64,000 nucleotides of DNA from contig OZ037765.1 in NCBI GenBank assembly GCA_964035545.1, forward strand, positions 22,576,495 through 22,640,494. Reading direction: 5' to 3'. Of this stretch, positions 1 to 21,384 are shown in pieces (within the stretch, counting starts at the first letter, position 1; each line of letters begins with the position of its first letter). The position numbers and the translations under genes are program-made. This DNA comes from Bugula neritina (Eukaryota > Bryozoa > Gymnolaemata > Cheilostomatida > Bugulidae). The notes under the pieces are model-generated. The model saw only the letters and a program-made list of their open reading frames with translations, searched no databases and was not told the origin of the DNA.

Positions 1-169
1 TTCGCATACAAAGTTTACATATTTTTTTCAAAGTACTTTACGGAATCAATTATACATTAAACATAAACAAGTATTTTTAACTAAACATAATTTTTCTTTT
101 AAAAAATAAAAATTGTATTAATTAGCAGTCATTTTAAGATGCAAGCTTAGCTTCCCTGTGGTAGAGACT

Positions 170-8520
<8,351 letters not shown>

Positions 8521-8560
8521 AACTGTATGTGTGACAAAGCTCCTGAAGTGAAATTCAAAC

Positions 8561-10193
8561 CTACAATAAAAAAAATCCCATAATAACCTAATTCTGTACA
8601 ATTGAAAAAACCTTAAATCTACTTCTAGTATATAATTTACCAACATATTTGCTAGCTAAAAAATTAATTTAATAATGACTTGCTATAGAGACAATTGTTA
8701 AATTAGATAATTTAAATTATTCTTGTCATTATCATTATCATCATAGTTGGAAGTTTTGCTGGTACTAACTTACGATCTTCGAATTAGACAACTGCTGACT
8801 TTTTATTTATTGATACCCACATCACCATGATACTTCCAGTCAAACTACCATAAACCAAAAAAGCAATTTATGTTCCAGAAATTTTAATAACATTTATTAA
8901 TAACTATAAAAATACAATACTATTGATTGCAGCAACTCCATAGGTATTTGCTACATTTTATAGAGAGAAAAAAACTAAAATCAGGATAAAAAGCAAAAAG
9001 TAGAAAATATTAAATTATCTTGTAAAAATAATTAAATTCAATTTACTGTATCTTGTAATTAAGTTAATTATTATCATTTATTGTTTCTATTTTACAAACA
9101 AGACAGCGTATAAAATAATATTAATTCACTGCTAAGCATTATATTTAGTTGAAACTACATTCTTAAATTATACTAATACATCATAATTAGGAATAGGCCT
9201 ATTGTCATTAACAATAGGAAGCAGCCGTGATGTAGTGGTTAAAATGCTGGCCTAGAACACACGAGGTCAGTGGTGCGAGTCCAAACACCACTGGTGATGG
9301 TAGGAAAAACATTCAGCCATAAATCTTCCTGAGCTATATTAGTTTTAAAAAGTCTGAACTTTAAGGCTGAAAATACTTGAAAAACTCTTTCTAACAAGGG
9401 TTCTTACAAGGATAGCAACTATAAACGCACGTAACATTTTTTTATTAAACTAGTTATTATAATATATGTCAATATAAATATTATACTTATAGCCACTCAC
9501 ACTGCCACATGCAACACTCACCCTAACTCAAGACCGAGTCAAACTCCAAGTGACACTGACTCAGTCACAGTGAGTGTGACTGCCCAGTAAAAAAGTTATT
9601 CATATATCTAAAGGCCAAAACTTTAGTAGTTGTAAATGGACACATTAGAAGTTACTTAAAATATACCTAGAATTTTCTTTGCGATCAAGCAATTCCTATA
9701 TAATTATTCAAACTTTTTGAAGGTTTGCTATTTCAACTAACAGTTTAAGTTTTGCAAGTTTGTTTTTAAATGGTCATGGCGACGGAAGTTGAAGTCGCGG
9801 CGAGCTTGCTGCCCAATAACCTGGTAACTTTATTTGAACTTTTGAAACTCTCACGCTAAAGACAAATAGTCATGGAGTCATTTATGTAACCCAGGCTAAC
9901 TAATATTTTTGGCTGTCTTTTCAAATGTCGTTACTATTCACTGCAATTAAAATTATTACAATTAATTTCAATAACTTTTATTTACTTAATAAAATATAGT
10001 TCAAGTAAAGAGAGTTGAGCGATAGTGATGTGAATTTTTGTCATTGTTAGGTTTATAGAAAGTAAACGCAAAACTTGAATTTTGTAGCTAGCAATTTCAA
10101 TTTAGAATTAGTGGGCGGTTATTTTCCCAGGCCCATTGCCCATCGGCATATCATTTTGGTCTTTAAAATAGGAGCGCGTATGACAACAGCAAC
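8561..10193. promoter_or_regulatory. Divergent SANBR/LIN9 promoter interval
   Basis: About 1.7 kb separates the SANBR start codon (minus) from the LIN9 start codon (plus). Two short islands are less AT-rich than the surroundings. One, at about 9777-9815, has gcgacggaagttgaagtcgc with an ETS-like CGGAAGT core. The other, at about 10110-10185, has gtgggcgg (GC box) and ggagcgcg just before the LIN9 ATG. Between them are a SINE (9219-9441) and, at about 9555, the palindrome tgactcagtca, which matches an AP-1 site. No TATA box is evident. The 5' ends of both transcripts are inferred, not seen. The rest of the interval is AT-rich without recognisable content. Confidence 0.45.
9219..9441 (+). mobile_element. 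tRNA-derived SINE in the SANBR/LIN9 intergenic region
   Basis: The head tgatgtagtggttaaaatgc resembles a tRNA A box and ggtgcgagtcc a B box. The body has ctggtgatggtaggaaaaac, attcagccataa and ggttcttacaaggatagcaa, and ends ctataaacgc followed by a T-rich run. The same blocks occur in the same order in the other copies of this family in the window. Confidence 0.85.
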
Positions 10194-13100
10194 ATGGCTG
10201 AAGCAAAGATAGAAGGTTAGTCTGAATGTTTTCTCTTTTTTTACTGTTACTGGCCATTTACTGAGGAGCTTAAATGTGTGTGTTGTCATCTCATTTAAGT
10301 GCTGATAAAGTTAAACCTTTTCAATGTGAATATGAATACATTTTTAGCGATTCCCTTGGGCTTGGAGTTGGCGGTCTAACTCTATTCACTTTCAGATATA
10401 ATATTATTAATATTAATATTATTATTCAATATGAATATTTGTTAAATTTTGTAATTGAAATAATTGCCAGTTGGCTTTGCCATTTGGAAAACCAAAATGA
10501 AAATGGTTACAAATGAACTTAATCTTATAGTTATAGTTATACGTATACCTGTAGTTCTACTTTAAATTTTAATGCCAATAGTTAATGCTATAGTCAGAAT
10601 GAAAATGGTATTTGACTATTTCTTTGCTAACAATTAGAATTAGTAAAATGGTAGTAATTTTAGTATTACTACTAGTAGTACTATGATACTATGTCTATTG
10701 CTAGTATTACTGTTAGTATTCTGTATTAGTATTACTAGTATTATTTATTATTACTATTACTATTAGTATTAGTATTATTATCAAGATTAATTTTTTCTAC
10801 TGATACAGTGATTGTCATAATCATAATTACGATGAATATGATTACACATAGTCCTAGTCTTACTCTTAGTCATAGTGATACTGATAGTCATAGTGTAACT
10901 ATAAGTGTTACTGTAACACTAACTGTCAGACTTAGTGTTAGTTTCACTATTTTTAATTACTTTTTTTAATGATTTTTAATTATTTGCTTTTGCTGCTATT
11001 GCTAGGTTAAACCTAATGTTAATACTAATAGTAATTGCTGTGTTTTAGTATATAGAAATATTTATGGTAGCAGACCGAAAGAAATAGCAATGTGAAAAAC
11101 ATTACATCATAAGTTATAAGTGTAGTTGCAAGTGGCAAGTTGCAATATGCAAGTGTTAAGATAAGTAAAAATGCTGGATTTTTTATACCAGTCAAAAGAG
11201 TTAGCTATTGTGTAGTAGCCATAATTAGTGTGGAAAAAGCATAATATAGCTGGCATAGCTGTGATGATACATGGAAAGCTATAATGAATTGGGGAAAAGC
11301 TTTCCCAACTCCTGTAATGTCCCAACACTAATATTAATAGTAAATGTAATTAGTATTAGTATTACTATTACTATTACTAATAGTATTACTATTATTATTA
11401 GTATTACTATTACTAGTAGTATTACTATTAGTATTAGTAATACTATTACTAGTAGTATTACTATTAGTATTAGTAATACTATTACTAGTAGTATTACTAT
11501 TAGTATTAGTAATACTATGACGAATACTAATACTAGTAATACTAATACTAATAGAAACTGTTAGGGGTGTAGGTTTCACTGTTAGAGTTTCACTCTACTG
11601 TGAAGCATTGTGAGGTTTCACTATTGAGTATGTGTGTCACTGTGTTGCATGGAGTGGTTCACTGGTTCTTTATTTGCTTATCTTATATACCATGAAACCT
11701 AAATTAACACAAATTATACCAATACAGAAACAAAATACAAACAAAACAATAAAAAAACTATAGTGGAATACAAAAAAATGAAATACAGGACTTTATGAAC
11801 AAAAACAAAATTAAACAAATGAAACTCTACTGACCTTTGATCTCCTGTTGACACACTATATTTTATGCAAAATTTGTGAACATTTACAACAGAGATCTGA
11901 GAGTGACAGATCACAAAAGCTGCAACTAAATCCAGTACACATCTGTCAGTTGGCTACATAACAAAACTCCATTGCCCATTGAATTACAAGCCATTTAAAA
12001 GCCACGCAAGCAAGTATAAATGAGGTACAGCAGCAGGCAATCCATAAACCCAAGCTTTCCCAACCACAAAGCCTGGGGTAGCCCGAGTGAACTTTGAGAT
12101 GACTATTATGTCTTTACAGAAACAGTATTCAATTTAATTTTATTATCTGACTTATTATAGTATAAGTATAACATATAAAAGCAGAAAGTTCAAGTTAGAA
12201 ATAGAATCAAAAGGGAAAAAAGATTAAATCACTAATAAGTAATAAAACTTATTGCATTTACTTTTATTTTTAACTTTACTTTTAATTTTACCAGAATTTT
12301 AGAATTTATACATATAACCAACCGCAATGATTTTAAATAAGGTGATCATAATTGAAATTAGCTATTGTGGTAACTTATTAAATAATAATTGTTGTAATAG
12401 TTATCAATTGTTGTTATTTTAGTAAGTTTCTCATCAAATATTTTAATTGTAAAGTGAATATTTGAACTGATACTGTTGAGTTTGAGGTTGGATGGAAATG
12501 GACATAAAATAAAATTAAAGTCATTTTCTTCTGCATTATAATTCTACTTTACTGTCAAAGTGATAGAAATTAACTTCGGAAGTTGCCATAGCAACAGTTT
12601 TAATAACTTTGTTTATTATATAATTGTATTGATTGGAATTTAGTACCATGCCAGTTTATGCTGTATGGTCATTACAATAGCAGTTTATTATCTAATAGTA
12701 TCAATGAGTTATTAATATTATACTGGATAAACATTTCACCATTGGACAGAAATGATGTTATGGCTTGTATTTATGACGTTTTGGAAATAAGCTATTTTAA
12801 TTTTTCAGTGCTCAGTATTTCAATAGGCAGTAAGTTGACTTTTGATTTCTCCAGCAGGTTAGCTTTATGTGTTTACTTGGCAGTATGCATAGCCTGTATT
12901 TGTAAACTTGTAAACAATCCTAGTGATTAATCTCTCTATTTCAGCGGCTAAGAATAACTTGCACTCAAATTTGGCAACAATCAGTATTACTTCTTTAATA
13001 CTATGATCATTTTGTTATATAAATGTCTAAAATGTTATATAAACCAAGAAAATGTTGCTTATTGCTAGTTTTTATATAGCTTATAGTTTTGTATTGAATA

Positions 13101-16100
13101 ACATGATAGCATTTTTTCTATTATAAACTATTTATTATAATATTGCATTGGTTTAATATGAAATGGAAAGTAGTAAATCATCTATATGATATGCTAATTA
13201 TTAGTTGTATTTTTAGATTCAGCTGCCGCTCTGTTGGCAATGAGTGAGGGTGAGTGTATCTGTTTACTTTTGAAAGCATTATGCTGTGTATTGGTAGCAA
13301 AACTCTGTCATCACTATTATTTCAGTTTCACAATAATATAATGTAGTTTGGCGAAATTAATTTAGTTTTATTATATATTTTTAGTTTTATATTTATATTA
13401 TAAGTAGCATATCACTGAGTTTTTTAATTGTGCATTGGTGTTGGTTTTTATTATACTCATACCAGTGTAGTCCAAGATTACTATCGTTCAGGAAGTTATT
13501 TTTAGTTCTCTGATTTTTTGATAGCTTTGCCAATATTTGCTAGATTACAGCAGTTCTTGCTTTTACCAGATTCTTCCAGCACTGTGAAGATGCGACCGAC
13601 CCGTAACGTCAAACGGAATCGGCGAATATTTAATTCAAGTACACAATCAGAATCGCCTCGTAAACAATCCCGACCAGCACCACTGAAAGTTGATGTTCCG
13701 CTAACAGCCAAAGAAGTTGCACAAAACAATGGGCTAAGACTAAGAAACTTATTAAAACTACCCAAGGCCCACAAATGGGTGCGCTATGAGTGGTTTTACT
13801 CCAGTCTAGACTAGTAAGTCTGTCAAGTAGACCTATGTATAATATACTCTTCAACATTAATTTTTTATAATTATGGCTGATGAAGTTGAAGTCAAAAATC
13901 ATGGTAGAATGTCTAATTTTTATTTTCTAAAACTAATCCAAGTCCAATGCGGTGCCAGTCTCACCAACCAAACGGTGTCTTAAAAGATTTCTGATTTGCA
14001 TTTGTTTTGTATCTGTTTTTGCTTCATACTGTCATGTGATTACATGCGGAATATATGCTTTAGCCCACTTCTGTCTGGGGAAAATGACTTCCAGGCCGTG
14101 TTGAAAGAAAATTTTGCAGACTTGGGCACGCATCTGATGAGAAAATCAGAATGGACCAAAATTCGGAGACTTATGGGTAAACCCAGGCGGTAAGTTTATT
14201 CTCATTTGGTAAATTCTTGAACATATATATCACAAAAGGATCAGGGAAATTCATAACATCTAAAAATTGTGTATAGCCATTCACATGTGTTACTATAGTG
14301 TGATTTTATAATTGATTTCAAACTCTGGCTATCTAGATGATTATTTTCTCAATATATGATTAGTTAAATTTTTGCCGGAGTAGGTGCTCTGCAGCTTTTT
14401 TCCAAGAAGAAAGAGATGTGTTGGAGCAAAGGAGACACAAGATAAGACTCATACAACAGAGAAAACTCACCGAGCTAACCGAGAATGACATGAAAGACTT
14501 ACCAGATCAGATTCCTCTGCCTTTGATTATAGGGACGAAAGTCACTGGTAGCCTATCATTGAGTCTTGCTCTTTTACAGAGTTGGCTGTACAATTTATGT
14601 CTGAGCCATTATAATAGTAGATTTTCTCTAATTGTTTCGGTACTTTTTGAACAATGATGTGTTCAACACTAGTCTTGACCTGCCACCTCTCTCCTATACC
14701 TCATGCTATTAAATGAACATAATTCATTGGTGTCATTGGCTAGTGTTTTCTTCTTTATGCAAATTTTACAAAATCTGCAACATATTAAAATTTATTGTTT
14801 ATATTTACCTGAACTAAAGTGCTGCAAATTTTAGTGTATTTTAGTCTGTGTGTATCTAATTATTGCCCAGTTTTCAGTTCGAGGCGTTAACCAGTACCCC
14901 TGTATTTGTAGCATTATTACGGAAGCCCCAGGATGGGCTGTATGCTGGTACAATAGATGCAGTGGACACCCTGAATAACACTTACAGAATCACATTTGAC
15001 AGGGCAGGTTTTGGCACGCACACAATTCCTGATTATGAAGTCTTATCTAATAGGTATGATCAGGCTGGCCTCCACTCATACTCGTATATCTTTATACCTG
15101 TAAAGTGTCACCCTATAAGCAAGAATTCTCTCCCCACCTTACATAGCCATAGGATTCATTCAATTTTTGTTAGCTCTTATTCTCACTAAACTGAGAAAAA
15201 TGGAATTACTGATGAAAAGACGATTGACAAAAAAACAGTTGTCAAGTTGACCATGTCTGTAGAATTCAATTATTTTAGGTTACAGGAAACGATTCCATTA
15301 AGTTCATTTCAACAGAGAACTAGACCCACACCTCGGTATATGAGTGCCGTATCTCCTCCCCACAGAGTCAGTCAGCTGCAGCTGGTAAGTGGCTATCATA
15401 TGCAGTTAGCAGGTGCTCTTCGTATCATTTATCTTACTTGCTTTTAGAAAAAACTGTCACACTTTAGTATATCATTCCTTCGTGATCTACTATTAACTTG
15501 TATGCCATAATAATATAAATATTTTGATGCAAGAAAACAAAACTATTTAATGAATTAATTGTTTACATTTATTTATGCTTGTGACATGCATGGAAAATGC
15601 TCTCTTAGATGTTTGTGTTTTACTATGTTGGATCATTTTGCTCTAAGATACTTCAATTTCAAGAAAAAAAGTTCAATTTATTGTCTCTGCAAACCACCAA
15701 ATAATATTGACAGTGCATTTTAGCTTCTAAACAAATGCATAGCGAATGAACCTATTTGTTAGCGTTTTAAAATTTAATTGAAAGGATTTCATTGAAACCA
15801 TCTGTTGGTACAATTCAAATATCTAAGATACAAATTAGCCTTCACTGCAGTCTAGTTATTTTTTATCGAAGTTTGGTTATGAAAGTAATATCTTTGGCAG
15901 TTGCTTACCCTTATTTTCTAACAGCGGTTAGTGCCTTTTCTAAATTGTATATTCATATAAATTTATATGAATATACAATTCGGAAAAGGCATTAACTAAT
16001 ATTTACTGTCCCAGATTAATGGTTTATAAGATTTGTGCGTAGCTTTCATTTTTATTTCAACAAGCAAACATCTGACTTCAATAATCATGTTCATACTTGA

Positions 16101-18461
16101 CTATCTCGTGCTGTAGGATAATGATCCACTGCTCAGCTTTGCGCCGTTACAATCTCGACTACTTGGTGACCAATCAGGAAGCATTGGTAGCTTTCCTATC
16201 AAGTTTCTTGTGCAAATAACCAAACTCTCAAAATCTCTGGCAATAAAAAAAGAAAAAATAGATGAGCTCAAATCTATGAACACGAAAGCTGAAAAGTTTG
16301 ACACATATCTCGAACCTCTTTCTGTAGAATTTCAAAAAAGGTAATAATCTCAGTCTAAGGTCTGTCTCCGTAGCTAATGCAAAAGATATATAAAAATTAT
16401 GTATCGTTTACATGGTCTCATAAATAAGATGAAAGCATTGTGCGCTATTGCTGTAGGTATGCATATAATGTGTTGGAACTGGAGGAGTTGAATAGAAGGT
16501 TGGAAGAGCAACTCTCAATGGTGCAAGTCTACAGTAAGGAACTGTCCAGGAATCAGGGTATCGACGTGGACTCCTCTCAGCTGATTAAAGACACGTGCGA
16601 TAGTGACGCAAAAGCGCTGTTTGAAAGGCGAACTGCTGAACTCAACTACACTGTACAATCACCCCAGATAGCCGAGCTAATAACCAGGCTCACTGCTATG
16701 CTGCTGCAGCTCAAGGTCAGTGCCATTTCAAGGTCAACACCAACTTTTGTAAATCACAGCGGTTATTATTCAGAGGCAATTTATATGGTTTACTGCAGGG
16801 GGTTATGAAGTTTGCTTGTGATTCATGTTTCTATGTTGCAAGCTTTTGTTAAATTGCTATAAGTTGTATTGGACAGTCCACATGTTCACAGTAGTGTTAC
16901 ATCATCAGTTGGGGTCTGTTTACTTGCCAACTACTTAGTTCTGAGAAAAGAAACTTCTTTCGGTGAACTCATTTTAGTTGAGCTAAAATATAGACTTGCT
17001 TTCATAACTGCCATTTCATCCCCTTTTCTCATCAAAGTGTTTGATTTTACAACTCCAGTGCAGGCAAAGACAAACTGCTGAAATTACAGAAATTGTGCTG
17101 ATCACCTAAACACAGTCACTGCTTTTTGTATTTAGTTTATAACTCATCATTTCTCTTTTTCATTATTTTATTTTTTCATAAAGTTATTAAATGACAAAAT
17201 AATGTTATTGACAATGTTTATGTATAGCAATAACATTTTAAAAATCTAGAGTATTATTTAATTTTCAAAACCTAAACTTATGAAGTCAAATCAACAATTT
17301 CAACTGTAGCTTAATTTTATTATACAGTAAGTAACTTGCATTACTATTTTTGTGAGGAGAATTGATAAACAGCTAGAATTACCCATGTGCCTTGAGTAAG
17401 GATGGTGAATAACTTTACAACATTAGTTTTCTACCCTTTAAGCTCAAGAGTTATAGACAGTGGTAAAGGCATGGTACATCAAAACAATATAACCTGATTA
17501 GAGATAGACTAAATTTAGTGTGTGTTATTCAGTTACATTTAATCAGTTCTTGTCAATTTGGGCTATAAAAAACTGTGCATGTTAAATGTGTAAAAATATA
17601 TTCAATTGAGTAATTATACATCATGACATGTAATAAATAAATTCACTGCTGTCATAGATATAATGTATCTGTTGGTTACTATTTGTAGACTGTCAGCGAG
17701 ACAGATATTAATGCTCATGATCTCAGGTCTATACAGCATTCCCTGGAGGATCTCAGGTCAACCACAGACTCTGCAAATGGCAGGTGTGTATGATGATGAC
17801 ATATCCCTTGTTTTACTGCCCTAACTTAGTTTGTCCCAACTATATTCTTGTAACACTGAATTATACTGTTTAACTAACTCGATGTGCGTTACTAATATGT
17901 ATATATTGCTCTTTTGAAACTGTGCAATGAATGTAAATGTTCACCTTGCATTGACCACAGTGATTGTGCATTTACACATTAGGAGGCTATAAAAGTTAAT
18001 CAATATTACAAAATATTGCTTAGAATTAAAAAGCACTGGTGCATTTACTCTTGCTTAAGCAAATCTTACTGAATAAAACCCTTTAAAGTAGAACCTGATA
18101 TAACTAGTTAATTCAACCACATGGCCATGAATCATATAAGATACCTCTTGCTGAATGTTTGGTGAAGCGATTTGGTGATTGCGGTTACACAAGGTGAGGG
18201 GGTGTGCACCTAAGCCCAACTATTTTCTTATTTCCACAGCAATATCTGCTAAATTCGTGATACCTGAGTGTTTGCCTACCATGTCGATATTGTGGGTATC
18301 AATGCTTGCTGCTCTGTGAGACAGTTTATTTTACACCCATATATTTATATTTCAGTTGTTTCAGAAATAATGTGGAGGTACACGTTAACCACATTCAGAG
18401 CTGCTTGACTCAAATGGGAAATCTCCACGCTTTTAGCTCATCTAATGGTAGACTGTTGTAG
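10194..18461 (+). CDS. LIN9: Protein lin-9 homologue (MuvB/DREAM core subunit, DIRP domain), 11 coding exons
   Basis: Coding exons: 10194-10215, 13217-13249, 13525-13813, 14064-14189, 14384-14547, 14912-15053, 15279-15384, 16117-16340, 16457-16715, 17689-17783, 18356-18461 (stop TAG). All phases join, giving 521 aa (human LIN9 about 542). The DIRP domain spans residues ~93-195 (LRNLLKLPKAHKW, EWFYSSLD, WTKIRRLMGKPRR, HKIRLIQQRK). It is followed by IPLPLIIGTKVT, GLYAGTIDAVDTLNNTY and FGTHTIPDYEVLSN, all close to human, a coiled-coil region (ITKLSKSLAIKKEKI, YNVLELEELNRRL), and a C-terminus ending ... IQSCLTQMGNLHAF. LIN9 bridges LIN52/LIN37/RBBP4 and B-MYB in the nucleus and controls cell-cycle gene promoters. 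The start MAEAKIE follows a GC-richer leader and human LIN9 also begins MAE. Intron 1 is about 3 kb and filled with simple sequence. The two N-terminal mini-exons are the least certain part. Confidence 0.94.
10520..11560. repeat. TNA-type simple-sequence region with a 36-bp tandem repeat, LIN9 intron 1
   Basis: The stretch is dominated by near-trinucleotide words such as tagtat, tattac and taatac, interrupted by other AT-rich sequence. Within it, three 36-bp units stand in tandem at 11414-11449, 11450-11485 and 11486-11521. Each reads tagtagtattactattag, then tattagtaatactattac. Unit 3 differs from unit 1 by one base near its end. Each unit is largely self-complementary, so the tract could fold back. 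The Ser/Thr/Ile-rich open frames across it are artefacts of the repeat. Confidence 0.85.
15927..15996. repeat. 34-bp inverted repeat (hairpin) in a LIN9 intron
   Basis: The left arm 15927-15960 (starts gttagtgccttttc) and right arm 15963-15996 (ends gaaaaggcattaac) are complementary over 34 positions with three mismatches and only two bases between the arms. In RNA of the plus strand, two of the three mismatches become G:U pairs. It may be a remnant of a small foldback element. A microRNA-like precursor is less likely because the loop is so tight. Confidence 0.8.
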
Positions 18462-19082
18462 CATAAGTAATTTTCGTTTTTACCAGTTTTCTATCTGAAA
18501 ATTGTTTACAATATTTTTTAAGATCAGGATTTTCCAGTTTAACAGTTACTCTATTACTCATGGCTGATCTATCCATCTTTTAAAATATTGTGAACAATTT
18601 TAAACTGTTTATTTAATTATGCACATTATCATTAAATGCTGTAAAATATTGCCATATATTTATTTGTCTTAAGTCTTATTTTTCAGGTATTGGAATATAA
18701 TTGTGATGTTTTTTAAATTGATGTTGGAATGTAGTTGAGATACTATATACATTTTTCATTCTATGTTTCAGAGGTGTTAACTAGCCTTGAATTGTTTCCA
18801 TTATTGCATGGCTTTATGTAACATTTACAGTAAATGTATTTGTAATGTGAATGTATTAAAGTGAACTACTTGTTACATAATAGAGAGAGTGTTTCTTATT
18901 GTTTGTCATAAGCCTGTTGCATGTAATGTTGCTGCTGTTGCGAATTTTTATCACATTTTAATTTTAAAAATAATTTTGCAATCTATTTTTGTTTTTTTTT
19001 CTAAAGAATGAACCTTGATGCATTTTCAAATTTTTAATTACAGTAATTTTAGGCCTTGGGTCAAGTAAAGTACCGTAGAGAC

Positions 19083-19088
19083 AATAAA
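19083..19088 (+). terminator. Candidate LIN9 polyadenylation signal
   Basis: A canonical AATAAA hexamer lies about 620 bp after the LIN9 stop codon, in the sense of the gene. Variant hexamers occur nearer the stop, so the site used is not certain. Confidence 0.4.
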
Positions 19089-19377
19089 CTCTTATTATAT
19101 AGCAAAATATCTTTTTTTAACCTCAAATAAAATGCACTTGGAACCAACCACAGACTGTATAAATATTACCATTTCTAAATATTGGTTTGTAACATGTGTG
19201 TCACTTATTATTAGCTGGAGCCTTGGCAGTGGTAGCATGTACTAGTGCTATTAGCATTCTCCTGCAACAGTTGGCCGGCAGTCATAAGCGTACAGAGTTT
19301 TGTGACTAGTAGTATTCAATAAGAAACTAGCATTTTCGCAAAGTACATAAATTTGTAAGATTAAAAAAGCTCTAGGC

Positions 19378-19715
19378 AGAGCTATCCAACCATTAGACCC
19401 AGGGCTAGATGTGGCCCCCAGACTACATCTTGTGGCTCTCAAAGGCAAAATGGATAAAATTATTTTGCACACATAGATTAGAGTGGAAAAACCACCTCTT
19501 TAATGTCTTACTTTTATATAATTATTCTAAAAACATGCAGCCTTCAGTAACTATTGGAACTTCATTGTGCAATGATTTATAAGAATTTGGAATAAAGTTA
19601 TTAGAAAAATACTGATGTTGTGGCCCTTCCTCCCCCAGCCCAAGCTAAATTTTACAATGTGGCCCCACCACAAAATATTCTATTTCAGTGGCCCTCATGC
19701 CAAAAAGGTTGGTAA
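19378..19715 (-). mobile_element. hAT-like MITE, copy A
   Basis: Read on the minus strand it shares its full length of about 340 bp with copy B (20047-20379). Shared blocks include ggctgcatgttttta, tttttccactctaat and tgtgcaaaataatt, and both have ggggccacat- and ggccactg-type words near the ends. The terminal vocabulary (purine-rich CAGG... at one end, GGGGCC near the other) recalls non-autonomous hAT elements. No transposase frame is present. The hAT assignment is inference; the sequence match between the two copies is direct. Confidence 0.7.
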
Positions 19716-20046
19716 AATGAAATGTCAAAAGGCTGTAGTGTATGCTTGCTTTCCATAATTGATAATTCAACTTTCTTGGAGGTATGGTGTGCATATATAT
19801 TATTAATTAGTTCTATGATATTAAAAGACTTAAATAATATTGAACTCAACCTGTTTTGTATTGACTAGACTTCTGCTAAAGAAATATTTTAAATTTTTTG
19901 TCATCTTAATTCTATATCATCAACAAGCTTGGAATTTACTAATTCTACCTGGTAAAAAATACAATGTGGGAGAGGGATTTGTGAAGAGGAAGCCTTGTGT
20001 AAGGTTAAATGTTGCTTTGATAGTCTATTTTTCCTTATATTGTAGT

Positions 20047-20379
20047 GCAGGAGTGTTCAACCCGTTTAGATTGAGGGTCACTGAAATAGCATGTTCTAGT
20101 GAAATTATGTAGAATTTAGCTTGAGCTGGGGGCTAAACCTTTGGCATTTTTCACTAATTTCTTTATTCAAAATTTCTATGAATCATTACACATGAAGTCC
20201 CAACAATTACTGCAAGCTGCATGTTTTTAGCATGTATATGAATAAGAAAACATTTAAAAGGTCATTTTTCCACTCTGATTCGTATATGTGTGCAAAATAA
20301 TTATATTTTTTATGCCTTTAAGTGTCACATAAATGTAGGCAGGGGGCCGTATTTAGCCCTGAGGCCACCTGTTGTAAAG
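20047..20379 (+). mobile_element. hAT-like MITE, copy B
   Basis: It begins caggagtgttcaaccc and ends near gaggccacctgttgtaaa. It matches copy A in inverted orientation with many point differences, so both insertions are old. No coding capacity. Confidence 0.7.
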
Positions 20380-21323
20380 CAATGAACTAGAAAATAATAA
20401 TTTCTAGTTCAGTGTTGTAGAGTATAAGCTTCTATGAGTGAAGGTTCTGCTGCATACAAAATGGTGGTGGGTAGCAGAAGGCTTGTAGAGTTTGGAACTT
20501 TATCACAATTGCCACTTTATAATATGTACAAGTAAAATAAACAAAAAATAATAAATGAGCCCTATAGTGCCTACAAGAGAATATAAACAAAAAATTAAAG
20601 ATTGCTAGCTCCCAATAGAAAGAGGGATATCATGGTAATATGAATAGTGAAGTCTTACCCAATAGTGACATTAAATTAAAATTTCATCTTATGAGAAAGA
20701 GCATTCACTAAAATAAGCTGAAAGAAAGAAACTTAGGGATGTTCCAGTTAAGGGTATAGGTTTGAATCTAAAGTCCATTTCCTGTCACTTTTGCAGATTT
20801 TTAATAGCTTACTGTGGCTTGCATATTTCATAAAAGTAATTGGACCTTCAGAGTATCAAAGATTTTGTAGTGACTTTTACTCTTGAATATTTTTTCTAGA
20901 AAAGTTTTCTTGAGCAAAAATATCAACCCATAAACATTTGCACACGCTGACTATACAGAGAGCACTAATGAAACATCAAAATAGAAAAGAGTTGAACATT
21001 TCTTTCAAATGCACAAATGTAGTTGAATTACACAAGTAGTTATAGCTTTCTATCAGAACTTTTTTGTTTTTGTAACAATTGACTATATACATGTACATGC
21101 ACCTTTGACTTTTAACTAAATATCAATGAGCTAAGAATCCTGTTGCTGCTTTATAATGTTAGCCGTCAAAGCCGGTGACTTCATTTATACTTTATAATAA
21201 ATTAGTTATATAGCTAATATATAGGCAATAATAAGGACAAGAAACTTCATAGTTGAACAATAGTGATATCAATGTATTTAGATATTGGCTCTAATGAATA
21301 CAAAGAAATACATATGTTACCTG

Positions 21324-21325
<2 letters not shown>

Positions 21326-21382
<57 letters not shown>
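21326..21382. repeat. TA dinucleotide microsatellite
   Basis: About 28 uninterrupted TA units upstream of the metalloprotease gene. The short Tyr/Ile open frame across it is a repeat artefact. Confidence 0.95.

Positions 21383-21384
<2 letters not shown>

Noticed and set aside
11271-11579. Ser/Thr/Ile/Asn-rich proteins on both strands
   Set aside because: These frames are translations of the TNA-type tandem repeat.
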